From an uncultured Alphaproteobacteria bacterium (GTDB lineage: Bacteria; Pseudomonadota; Alphaproteobacteria; MPNO01; UBA2964), in assembly GCA_951812775.1 (NCBI GenBank), contig OX638326.1, forward strand, positions 632,335-696,334: a stretch of DNA of 64,000 bases, written 5' to 3'. Positions 53,948-62,072 of the stretch are shown here, one piece after another. Under the pieces are notes generated by a model. That model searched no databases, was not told the DNA's origin, and was given only the letters and a program-made list of their open reading frames with translations. The translations under genes and the position numbers were made by a program. The number at the start of each line of letters is the position of its first letter. Position 1 is the first letter of the stretch.

Positions 53948-56023
53948 CTATACGGCGGTGTCAGATCCCGAACGCCGCCGCAGATATTCAAGCATCCAAC
54001 TATCCTGAGGACTCAATTTACACTCTGCAGCAAGTCGTTCGCAGACAGAGAAACCTTTCGCCCACCATCCCTGACCTGGACTCATTTCCCCGAGTTTAGC
54101 GCAACTCACGATCAAATCCCTTTGTGCTTCAACATTTGCGGGATTGACGTCCGCCAGCCGTTGGGAAATCTGCCATCCCGTTTCAAAATGGGCAGTCGCA
54201 TCAGCGATATCGCCAGCCTTGGCACGCAAATCGCCCATCCGGTTAAGACTGATCCAGACATCGCGCTGCGCCTGAGCGTTGGCCGGACTTTGCTCAGCCA
54301 GCCGTTGCGAAACCTTCAAACCGATTTCGTATTGCGCGCCGGCCACCTCAATATCACCTTTCATGACCAACGCATCGCCCAGCCGGTTTAAACTCACCGC
54401 CACGTCGCGGAGCGCTTCCGTACTTGCTGGATTCTGTTCGGCAAGCCGTTCCGAAATGGCGAGACTTTGTTCAAAACGGGTAATCGCATTTAATAGATCC
54501 CCCGCTCCAACCAACGCATCCGCAAGACGGCTCATACTGACAGCAACATCTCGTTGGATCTGAGCACTGGCGGGGTTTTGAGAAGCCAACCTCTCATTAA
54601 CCCTCAGGTCTTCTTCCAACCGCGCTAATGTTGCTAAAAGCGGGCCTGTCGGTGCGGGGACGCTAGTGTCGGGAGCAGGAGAAACCGGTTCCTGCTCTGG
54701 CGCCATCGCGGGCGGTTCGTCATCCGCCGGTTCGCTCTCACCGGAATTGGCATCGACGGGCGCTCCACTGATATCATTCTCGGCGGCGGTTTGCGGTTGG
54801 TCAGATGGCGAAGGACTACTCTCTGCGGTACTTGTCAGCTCAGGCTCAGGCTCAGGCTCGGGCTCAACGGACCCCAAATTAATAACGTTTTCATCGGCTG
54901 CGGGTTTCGATGGCTCCGGCGACCGGGGGTCTGATTGTTGCGTTTTCGCCGAATTGCCAAAATGCGGTTCTGTCAAGATTTCTTCTATCTCGGGAAGCGT
55001 CGGCTCCGATGATGGAACGTCCATCTTGGGTTCAGATATTCCCTCTTCTTTACTCGAACGCGCCCGAGCAGCTTCATGAGGGGATGGCCCTTGAGGGGGC
55101 AGTTCCGGTGGCGGTGACACGACCTTGGGAGCAGAAGTATCCGTTTCATCGCCGATGCCGGTAATATTCAAGGAGGCCGAGCGATTTTCTTTTTCTCTTC
55201 TAAACTCTCGAATGCGGTTCAGGCTTTCAGAAACATTCTGTTCAGCGTCACCACCGACCAAATCATCACTTTTGGCGTCATCCAAATTATCATCGGGTTT
55301 TTCCGGTGCAGCTGTTTGATCAGCAGCTACAGGGTCACCTTGTGAACTATCGATGCCCAACTGTTCCCGCAGCCGGGTTTGTAGCTCCGCCGGACCTATT
55401 TCCTGACGTTCCCCCGGTTCATCTGGCGGCTGAAGCCGCTCATCAAGATCATTGGGTTCCATGACTTCTTGTGTCGCAGAGAAAGGAACCACCCTTTCAT
55501 GCCGTTCTGGATCAGGAATATCGGGGACATCCGCGCGATGGTCGTCTGCATCCTCACGCACATGATCATCCGTATCGCCCTCGGGCGGCAACGGATCCCC
55601 AAGTGTTGGGACTTCGGGACTTTCAACACTCTTGAGATGCTTCTCCTCTTCCTTGGGCCCGGTGAACATTCTCCTAACAATGAAGACCAACAGGACAAGA
55701 ACAACGAGGAGTAGAACGATAAACAGAGCCCAGTCGGGGACAGGCTCCAAAGCCTGCATGACAGATTGAGGCAAAATGCCTGATAATTCTGTTCGCAATC
55801 CCTTCAGAAATACGGCGATTGCCGCGCCCCAATCAGCCATAAGGGCGGGAAGGTTTTCCCAAGCCTGTTTAAAAAAGGCGACAGAGATTTCAAACCAGGC
55901 TGAAACGACCTCGACAGTTTTGTCCCAAGTCGGTTTGACAAAGGCCACAAAAGCATCAAACCACCGCGAAAGAATCGCCGGCAGCGTTTCCGTAATCCAT
56001 TTTATGATGCTGTCGAAATCCAT
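53948..56023 (-). CDS. Membrane protein with a Pro/Glu-rich stalk and C-terminal TPR repeats
   Basis: A 691-residue protein. Residues 1-90 are amphipathic helices with many Trp and Phe (WFDAFVAFVKPTW, FEISVAFFKQAWENL). A transmembrane helix follows at about 96-116. A disordered acidic stretch runs to about 480 and includes a tandem EP repeat (EPEPEPEPEL) and Pro/Ser-rich parts. The C-terminus has four 50-residue TPR-like units of the type ERLAEQNPAS...RDVAVSLNRLGDAL. A membrane-tethered scaffold is likely; partners are unknown. Confidence 0.78.
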   Translation of the reverse strand: MDFDSIIKWITETLPAILSRWFDAFVAFVKPTWDKTVEVVSAWFEISVAFFKQAWENLPALMADWGAAIAVFLKGLRTELSGILPQSVMQALEPVPDWALFIVLLLVVLVLLVFIVRRMFTGPKEEEKHLKSVESPEVPTLGDPLPPEGDTDDHVREDADDHRADVPDIPDPERHERVVPFSATQEVMEPNDLDERLQPPDEPGERQEIGPAELQTRLREQLGIDSSQGDPVAADQTAAPEKPDDNLDDAKSDDLVGGDAEQNVSESLNRIREFRREKENRSASLNITGIGDETDTSAPKVVSPPPELPPQGPSPHEAARARSSKEEGISEPKMDVPSSEPTLPEIEEILTEPHFGNSAKTQQSDPRSPEPSKPAADENVINLGSVEPEPEPEPELTSTAESSPSPSDQPQTAAENDISGAPVDANSGESEPADDEPPAMAPEQEPVSPAPDTSVPAPTGPLLATLARLEEDLRVNERLASQNPASAQIQRDVAVSMSRLADALVGAGDLLNAITRFEQSLAISERLAEQNPASTEALRDVAVSLNRLGDALVMKGDIEVAGAQYEIGLKVSQRLAEQSPANAQAQRDVWISLNRMGDLRAKAGDIADATAHFETGWQISQRLADVNPANVEAQRDLIVSCAKLGEMSPGQGWWAKGFSVCERLAAECKLSPQDSWMLEYLRRRSGSDTAV

Positions 56024-56236
56024 TAGGGTCCTTTTTTCGCTACCCTAGCAAATAGTTAGCTGGTCTTGAAACATTATTCCATTCAGGAATCGGACGAAAA
56101 CACCCCCGCGACTATTTCCGACAGATTAAGCCGCAGATGACAGCCAATTGATTACAGTGGGATACAGTCGAAGACGTTTAAATTACAGACTTTATAGGTG
56201 TTTGCGGGTGCAGAGATCAGGTTTTCCAAACCCTGA

Positions 56237-56842
56237 TTAGTTGTTATAGCGCCGTCGAGTTATGCCAAGAACAACCAGCCCAAGGCCAAAAATTACGGCC
56301 GTGCCCGGCCCAGGTACTGACGCGCCGAACGCATCATCGGTGTATGTCCGAAAGCCAAGATCAGCACCCTTACTGGAAGGGCTGCCGTTCAAATATTGGG
56401 CGCCACGTGTATAGGGTGAACTATTGATACTGGAGAGGCTGATATTCCCGTTATCACTGGTCACTTCGAGAAAAAGCTCCGTTTCGGGGGTTACAGCGAC
56501 CGCCGCCCAGAAGACTTCGAAAAAGACTTCACCTGTAAGTGTAGGACCGACGGGAGCAACCCCAGAGCCGGAGACAATTAGATTCCCCGTTCCAGGTTCG
56601 GCATCGTATATAGCGAGCGTAATTGTCCCTCCCCCGGTGTTATCGAAGGCATCAATCGAAACAGCGGCGCCAGCAATATTATCTCCGGCCTGCATAAAGG
56701 ATTGCCATTGCGGCGTCCCAATTTCATTGAAACCCGATACCGGCAGGTCATTTTCCTGATCGATGATTACCGCCGCGAAAGAGGGTAATGCGAAGACAGA
56801 GACCATCATCGCAAGAATTACCGCCAGCAAACGGTTTGTCAT
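56237..56842 (-). CDS. PEP-CTERM-type protein (VPGPG variant)
   Basis: A 201-residue exported protein with a signal peptide (about 1-24, ALPSFAA), a beta-rich middle (DQENDLPVSGFNEIGTPQW, TELFLEVTSDNGNI), and the tail SVPGPGTAVIFGLGL then RRRYNN. The sorting motif has Gly for Glu. It follows a small gene, 16 bp apart, and probably shares its sigma-54 promoter at 57148-57163. Confidence 0.78.
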   Translation of the reverse strand: MTNRLLAVILAMMVSVFALPSFAAVIIDQENDLPVSGFNEIGTPQWQSFMQAGDNIAGAAVSIDAFDNTGGGTITLAIYDAEPGTGNLIVSGSGVAPVGPTLTGEVFFEVFWAAVAVTPETELFLEVTSDNGNISLSSINSSPYTRGAQYLNGSPSSKGADLGFRTYTDDAFGASVPGPGTAVIFGLGLVVLGITRRRYNN

Positions 56843-56858
56843 TGTTTTTCCTTACTGC

Positions 56859-57056
56859 TTAGTGACGGCGAAAGATCGCTATCGCGATAAGACGAAAGAT
56901 CGCTATCGCGATAAGACATAGTCCGAATGCCAGCAGAATGGCCGGGCCCGAAACGGTCACCCCGGCAATCGACGCAGCATACGCATCATAAACCAAAACT
57001 GTCGTGCCAGCACCGATAATACAAAAAGCCAGCGCAAGACCTTTAAAAGAACGCAT
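56859..57056 (-). CDS. Small PEP-CTERM-like protein with a 24-bp tandem duplication
   Basis: A 65-residue peptide starting at ATG 57056 (GGGG upstream): signal-peptide-like start (MRSFKGLALAFCIIGAGTTV), then VSGPAILLAFGLC, a hydrophobic run IAIAIFRLIAIAIF and RRH. The run is a repeat of eight residues encoded by two exact 24-bp copies (56869-56892 and 56893-56916). It looks like a sorting tail without a mature domain. A start at 57158 is excluded by a promoter inside it. Confidence 0.55.
   Translation of the reverse strand: MRSFKGLALAFCIIGAGTTVLVYDAYAASIAGVTVSGPAILLAFGLCLIAIAIFRLIAIAIFRRH
56869..56916. repeat. Exact 24-bp tandem duplication
   Basis: Two identical, directly adjacent copies of a 24-bp unit (56869-56892, 56893-56916) in frame, each encoding about eight residues of the hydrophobic/Arg tail. 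The unit contains the palindrome ATCGCGAT. Confidence 0.9.
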
Positions 57057-57147
57057 CTCGATTTCCCCTACCCAATCGAAATTTGTCCAACCACTTTGAT
57101 CAAGATAGCTATAACCACTAGTGCTACCCATCACTGTCGTGAGATAA

Positions 57148-57246
57148 GCAATTCTCATACCAAATATTGTTTTTATATATTTCAGTTAGTTAACCATAAT
57201 CTGGTAGGACCGACGCCCTGGAACCGTAAAAATTCCCGACGCTTAC
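57148..57246 (-). promoter_or_regulatory. Sigma-54 promoter and PrsR-like box for the small PEP-CTERM operon
   Basis: On the minus strand TTGGTATGAGAATTGC (57163 to 57148) has GG and GC ten bases apart. The box GTAA-N13-TTAC occupies 57226-57246, 63 bp upstream. Downstream are the 65-residue gene and the VPGPG protein, so they form one unit. Confidence 0.72.
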
Positions 57247-57291
57247 AGCGATTTTTGGTAGCCGCGAACACCCGTTAATTCGGCAGCAAGT

Positions 57292-57991
57292 CTACGAACG
57301 CGATACTGCTTTACGGCGTCGTGAGACTGCCGCACCTATTAGCCCCAGGCAGAAAAGCCAATGTGCCGGGCTCGGGCACCGCCGCTTGAACCGTCAAGAC
57401 GTCTGATATTGCGTAGAGACTACGGGTAAAGAAGTCGGGCGTTTCGCCGCCGGTCGCTGTTATCCATTCTGCGGTCACTGCGCTCGCTGTGCCGGTATCC
57501 ACGAGATCAGGAAAAACGCTGCCCAAGGGATTTGCAGAGGCAACACCGCTGGAGGTGGTGCCGGTAAACGGATCACTGGCAAAACCAATGTTACCGTTTT
57601 CATCAACATTGATAGGCGCGCCGATTGTTCCGTCCCACAGATCTGCGTTGTTGTTTGCAACCAGCGCGTCACCGAGATTGAAAATGGCAACACCGGGTGA
57701 CGCCGGGTTGGTATTAGTATTGTCACGCGCATCAACTGCTGCCGTAGACGCAGTCGCACCAAGCGCACCTAGCGCGGAGGCATCTGCCTGTGACTGCACG
57801 AAAGCATTGTAATCAGCAATGTTTGTAGAACTCGCGGTGGAGGCCAGACTGGTCAGAAACACCTCTCCTACATTCAGACCTGTCGGGACTGTTATCGGCG
57901 CCGCGAAGGCGCTGATAGACATTAGCACCATCGATAAAGCTGTAATGCAGCCAAGCAGGTAATGGCTGCTTGCCAGGCGAACTTTACTCAT
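57292..57991 (-). pseudogene. PEP-CTERM protein with a frameshift in its sorting tail
   Basis: It has a signal peptide (about 1-30), an Ala/Thr-rich domain (LASTASSTNIADYN, ADLWDGTIGAPI) and the sorting motif AVPEPGTLAF. The frame then reads LPGANRC to TAA. The next frame gives CLGLIGAAVSRRRKAV, the normal helix-Arg tail, and ends at TAG 57292-57294. A single base too many in the T-run opposite 57353-57356 explains it. The predicted product without the repair lacks the Arg-rich end and could not be sorted normally. Confidence 0.75.
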
Positions 57992-58000
57992 ATTCGGAAC

Positions 58001-58693
58001 TCAAGCTGAATTGACGAAAGAACACCGACGGCGCAAATAGCCGATACCGACGAGGCCTATGCAGAACACGGCGAGAGCGCCAGGCTCGGGAACGTCCTGG
58101 CTTGTGGTGGGCGTGATATCCGCTGAGGCGAGATAATACTGTTCAGCGTCACTACCGCCATAACCATAGCTGAGCGAGGTAACGCCCGCGTAAACCGTGG
58201 TCAGCTCATCGCCGAATGTTGTCTCTTCGAAGGAGCTACCATTGACGCTGACCAGCAGAGTACGCGCAAGTTCAGCAGGGCTATCCAACAGGTTATGGCT
58301 GCCATCCCGGAAGGCAATCATGGAGAAATCAAACGTGCCGCCATTTTCCAGTGCGAAAGTAAGCGTTTCGCCAAACGTCAGATTGTCATCATTGCTCGGG
58401 TCTCACTGTCCGGCGCCGTTCACGATCTTACAAACGCCCAGCCCGGCATTGCCGGCATCCAGATAAGGCTTGTAGGTGCTGTTCGCGGTAATGGACACAC
58501 CGCTGATCGGAAAGCCCTGGGCAATCGATACCGGGTTGTCGTAAACGTCATTGCCGCTTGTGTCGCCGATCGAGCCTTCGCCATTAACATCGGCGATATT
58601 GGCGAAATTGAAAGTCACCGCTTGAGCAGAAGTCGCGTACAACAACAAACTTGCTGCTGCTCCGGCTGAAAAAACTCTACGGAAACCCATCAC
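58001..58693 (-). pseudogene. PEP-CTERM protein gene interrupted by an in-frame TGA
   Basis: A 231-codon frame with signal peptide (about 1-26, TSAQA), then DVNGEGSIGDTSGNDVYDN and CKIVNGAGQ. TGA at 58403-58405 follows, and the same frame continues DPSNDDNLTFGETLTF through to VPEPGALAVFCIGL and RRRCSF. In PEP-CTERM proteins that I remember with this domain the position is Cys (QC-P-x-x-DDN), so TGT/TGC to TGA is the simplest cause. It is followed at 9 bp by the 57991 gene, so both share the promoter at 58740-58754. Confidence 0.75.
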
Positions 58694-58739
58694 AACGAAC
58701 TTTCAAAAACTGTCTGCACTTTTACTATACGTGTATTGA

Positions 58740-58840
58740 GGCAAGAACCATGCCGTTTTCGAATTACAACTATAAATCAATAGGTTATAAATTATTTACG
58801 AATACAGAATCCGAATACTGTAAAGATTCCCGACGTTTAC
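58740..58840 (-). promoter_or_regulatory. Sigma-54 promoter and PrsR-like box for the 58693/57991 genes
   Basis: On the minus strand GGCATGGTTCTTGCC (58754 to 58740) has GG and GC ten bases apart. At 58820-58840, 66 bp upstream, lies the best box: CTGTAAA and TTTACAG form a perfect 7-bp inverted repeat with 11 bases between. It ends next to the cyclase gene. Confidence 0.78.
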
Positions 58841-58860
58841 AGGCCACTTCAGGGTTCAAA

Positions 58861-60029
58861 TCACATTTGCGGTACAAACGCCTCAACGGCGCCCTGAACA
58901 TTTTTAAGTTCATGTTTCCCGACCGATTTGAGGTCTACCGAATACTGCGTCGCAAAGTCTGCCGAACAGATAATCGGTTCTCCGAGATGACCTGCCAGCG
59001 ACTCCAGTCGGGCACAAAGATTGACGGCTGGTCCAATGACCGTGAAGTCGAGCCGATCATGCACCCCGACATTGCCGTAAAGCGCATCGCCAACATGTAA
59101 TCCAATACCACAGTTCAGCGGCGGCTTGTCTTCCCGGCTGTGGCGGCGGTTGAGAAGGCGCATATTGGCGATAGCAAGCTCAGCGGCATCCAGCGCCCGT
59201 TCACAGACATCCGGTGTTTCTTCGGGTTTATCGATGGGAAAGCTCGCCAGAACGCCATCGCCGATCATCTTCAGCACTTCACCACCATGCGCTTGGACGG
59301 GACCAATGATCGCCTCGAAATAATCGTTTAAAACCGCTGTGATATGCTCCAACGGAAGCTCTTCTGATAGTTTAGTAAACCCTTTTAAATCACTGATAAA
59401 TAAAACAAAGTTTATTATTTTCCCTTCACCTCTCTTGATTTGACCGCCATAGACCCGAGGACCCGCATTTGTGCCGAGATAGAGGTCCAGCAGGAATCGC
59501 GTCATACGCGCCTGGCCATGTATTTCAGCCATGATGCTGAGATAGGGTTGGAGGAAACGAAGCCTGTCCATCTGGGCGTCGGAAAAGCCGCCTTCCTGAT
59601 CGGTTGCAAAGGAACATCGATTGATCCCGCCCCATCACTTCGCTGCAACGCCATGGCGAGGTAATCCGTCGCTCCCATCTCACGGAATTCTTTCATTTCA
59701 TCTGAATCGAGAACGGCGTCGGGACCAGTGAGGCGACGGCGAATAAAGGTTGCCCCGTCATTGAGGACACGAAACGGACTTCCCTGATACATTCCCGTTG
59801 ACTGGATACCGTGCGGTGTATCTGACCGCCGAACCAGTTTATCGCCACGCTGCCAGGTATACATCGCAGCCAGCAGTTCGGGATGCAGCATATCGACATT
59901 GAGCGCGACCCGCAGCAAGGGGGTTCCCTCGCTTTCCAGCCGTTCGATGAGCCCCTGCCAGGCTGTCCGTAAATCCTGCGCCGCGGGACCGTCCGTCAAC
60001 AGCCAATGGGCAAGTTGATCGTTAGACAT
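58861..60029 (-). pseudogene. Class III adenylate/guanylate cyclase gene with a frameshift
   Basis: Two frames add up to one ~389-residue protein. The first (60029 to about 59630) is a N-terminal sensor-like part (MSNDQLAHWLLTDGPAAQDL, MGATDYLAMALQRSDG). It runs into a GGGGCGGG run at 59626-59633 and shifts; the second frame resumes as INRCSFATDQEGGFSDAQM and continues as the cyclase domain (FVLFISDLKGFTKLSEELP, EVLKMIGDGVLASFPI, CGIGLHVGDALYGNVG). One lost base joins them. Catalytic metal Asp residues are present. Confidence 0.75.
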
Positions 60030-60067
60030 TCCAGCCTGATAGCTTGATCATTACCAAAAGCAACGGA

Positions 60068-61063
60068 TCAGACCTTAAACTCGCTCTGGACTTCTTTCGG
60101 GAACATATCTTCAGGCGTCATATGCTTGTGAAACAGCCCCTGTTCATAGCCATAGAGCAAAAATGCCTCTAGGGTCGTACGGTTGGGTTCAATGCCATAC
60201 GGGTAGAAATCATCACCAAACAGCTCACGCGCCTCTTCAGCTAGGTCATAAATCCAGCCAATTGGGGCGCGGCAGGCCGTAATATCGAGCATCCGTTCCA
60301 TTGAACGGTCCTTGGCCTCGGTCAAAGCCTTACACATGCTTTGCGCAACCCATGGGTTAGTTTCAAACACCTCCCGACGGATGGCATAGAGATGCATGAT
60401 CGGCCAGATGCCAGTATCGCGGTAATATTGCTTCTCAATCTCGCGATAGTTTGGATAAAGCCGGACGATCCGCGGATCACGCTGTTCGACCAGTTCCGGT
60501 GCGTGCGCTGTCAGGATGGCATCAATCTCGCCATCGAGAAGCATACCACTCAGCGATTTATCGGGCATCGGGGTCAGATTGATGCCGTCTGGCAGGTTTA
60601 GCGCGACCTTTTCCTTGCGGCCTGGCTGATTGACGCCAGCCTGAAACCATTCAATTTCAGTCAGTGGTATGCCGACATCATGCTGTATCCAGCCACGTGA
60701 ATAGACTGAGGCAGACTGCCCCCATTCCGGAACACCGATCCGTTTACCCCGCAGGTCTTCGGCCTTTTTAATCGGTCCGTCGGGCAGAATATAAACCGAG
60801 GATTGACGGGCGACGCGCGATGGAAATATTGGCAATCCAACAAAACGGTCATCCCCCTGGCTGATCATGGAGGTGTATTTGCCGCTGGAGATTTCTGAAA
60901 TGTCGAATTCTTCGAAATTGATAAAGCGGTAGAACATCTCCTCGATCTGCAGGGTAATCGGCACCAGCTCGATACCCTCAGGTTCAATCGGTCCCATAAT
61001 GAGATCTCGGACATGCTCGTAATCGCTGCTGGCAAAGGTCAGTTTCAGCCGGGAATTGGCCAT
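60068..61063 (-). CDS. 4,5-dihydroxyphthalate decarboxylase-like protein
   Basis: A 331-residue protein with the fold of periplasmic-binding NMT1-like proteins but no signal peptide. LKLTFASSDYEHVRDL, EPEGIELVPI and FRFINFEEFDISEISSGKY match the Pht5/4,5-dihydroxyphthalate decarboxylase family, and length is the same. It would decarboxylate an aromatic dicarboxylate in the cytoplasm. Distinction from an ABC binding protein without signal is by length and N-terminal motif. Confidence 0.75.
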   Translation of the reverse strand: MANSRLKLTFASSDYEHVRDLIMGPIEPEGIELVPITLQIEEMFYRFINFEEFDISEISSGKYTSMISQGDDRFVGLPIFPSRVARQSSVYILPDGPIKKAEDLRGKRIGVPEWGQSASVYSRGWIQHDVGIPLTEIEWFQAGVNQPGRKEKVALNLPDGINLTPMPDKSLSGMLLDGEIDAILTAHAPELVEQRDPRIVRLYPNYREIEKQYYRDTGIWPIMHLYAIRREVFETNPWVAQSMCKALTEAKDRSMERMLDITACRAPIGWIYDLAEEARELFGDDFYPYGIEPNRTTLEAFLLYGYEQGLFHKHMTPEDMFPKEVQSEFKV

Positions 61064-61233
61064 AATTCAATACTCCGAATTCAAATGCGTGAAGCATTAT
61101 CAGCGTTTAGCAGAAGAAGGTCAATTGCGGGCAAATTTGGCCGTGGACAGAAACCGAATTTCACGTCAAAATTGCGTAATAATTTAAACTTTTGCAACCC
61201 AGAATAATTGACACGATACCGGTTGGCACGTTG

Positions 61234-62049
61234 ATGGAACCTCTGACTTTAGGATGGTTGACGCTGTATGACGCCCCCCCAGCGGATGTGGTGACGGCCG
61301 CAGCGTCTGCTAATTTCGAGGCGGTTGGGTTACGGATAACCGATCAGTCCCTAGACGATGACAGCATCCCAATTGTTGGCGATAACGCGGCTATTCGTGA
61401 AATTCATCGCCGTCTGGCCTATGAGGGAATTTATCTTTCCAACACCTCGATCTATCACCTCACGCCCGAAATCACGCTTGAACATCTCAAGCCTGCCATT
61501 GAGGTAACGGCTGAACTTGGCGCCAAAACCATCGTTGTCACCTGCATGGACCCCGACGAAGCGCGCTGGACGGCCTTTATTGCGGGCTGTTGCGAGGCAG
61601 TGGCGCAATTCGACATTACGCTGGCGCTTGAGGTTGTCCCCTATAGCGAAGCCAAAACACTCGAACAGGGTCTTCGCATCGTCAAAAATGCCGGGGCCGA
61701 TAATTTTGGATTGCTGATCGACGCGCTGCATGTCGTACGTTCAGGGGCCTCTCCAGACCAGCTCGCCAAAATCGCGCCAGAGCACATTGTGTTCGCTCAG
61801 ATTTGTGATGCAGCGGCGCAAAAACCGGCAGACCTCGATTTACCAACCGAAGCCCGCACAGGCCGTCTCTATCCAGGCGACGGAGAATTGCTGCTCTATG
61901 CGTTTCTGGATGCCCTGCCCGATGAGATCGAAATTGAAGTCGAAACCCCGCGTACCGATCAAACGGACCTGTCCTTTAACGAACGCGCCCAACGCGCCGG
62001 CAACGCGACCCGAGACTTCCTTGCCGAATATCATCGGTTATTAAAATAG
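61234..62049 (+). CDS. Sugar phosphate isomerase/epimerase-type TIM barrel protein
   Basis: A 271-residue AP-endonuclease-2/xylose-isomerase-like TIM barrel. Metal-site residues are in LALEVVPYSEAKTLEQG (Glu), LLIDALHVVRSG (Asp, His) and the terminal EIEVETPRTDQ (Glu). Start ATG 61234; TTG 61192 is a possible longer start. Family members isomerise sugars or cleave dehydro-acids. It is divergent from the decarboxylase-like gene. Confidence 0.78.
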   Translation: MEPLTLGWLTLYDAPPADVVTAAASANFEAVGLRITDQSLDDDSIPIVGDNAAIREIHRRLAYEGIYLSNTSIYHLTPEITLEHLKPAIEVTAELGAKTIVVTCMDPDEARWTAFIAGCCEAVAQFDITLALEVVPYSEAKTLEQGLRIVKNAGADNFGLLIDALHVVRSGASPDQLAKIAPEHIVFAQICDAAAQKPADLDLPTEARTGRLYPGDGELLLYAFLDALPDEIEIEVETPRTDQTDLSFNERAQRAGNATRDFLAEYHRLLK

Positions 62050-62072
62050 GCCTTTGAACGGAACCAACCCAC

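Noticed and set aside
54666..55079. Ser/Gly-rich plus-strand frame of 137 residues
   Set aside because: It is the antisense of the acidic EP/Pro/Ser stalk of the TPR protein; composition mirrors that repeat and it has no ribosome binding site.
58403..58405. TGA as a selenocysteine codon in a PEP-CTERM protein
   Set aside because: The hairpin downstream (CGTTT-GGCG-AAACG) is about 27-40 nt away with the wrong loop, no selenocysteine genes are visible, and two sister genes carry TAG at unrelated positions, so a nonsense change is simpler.
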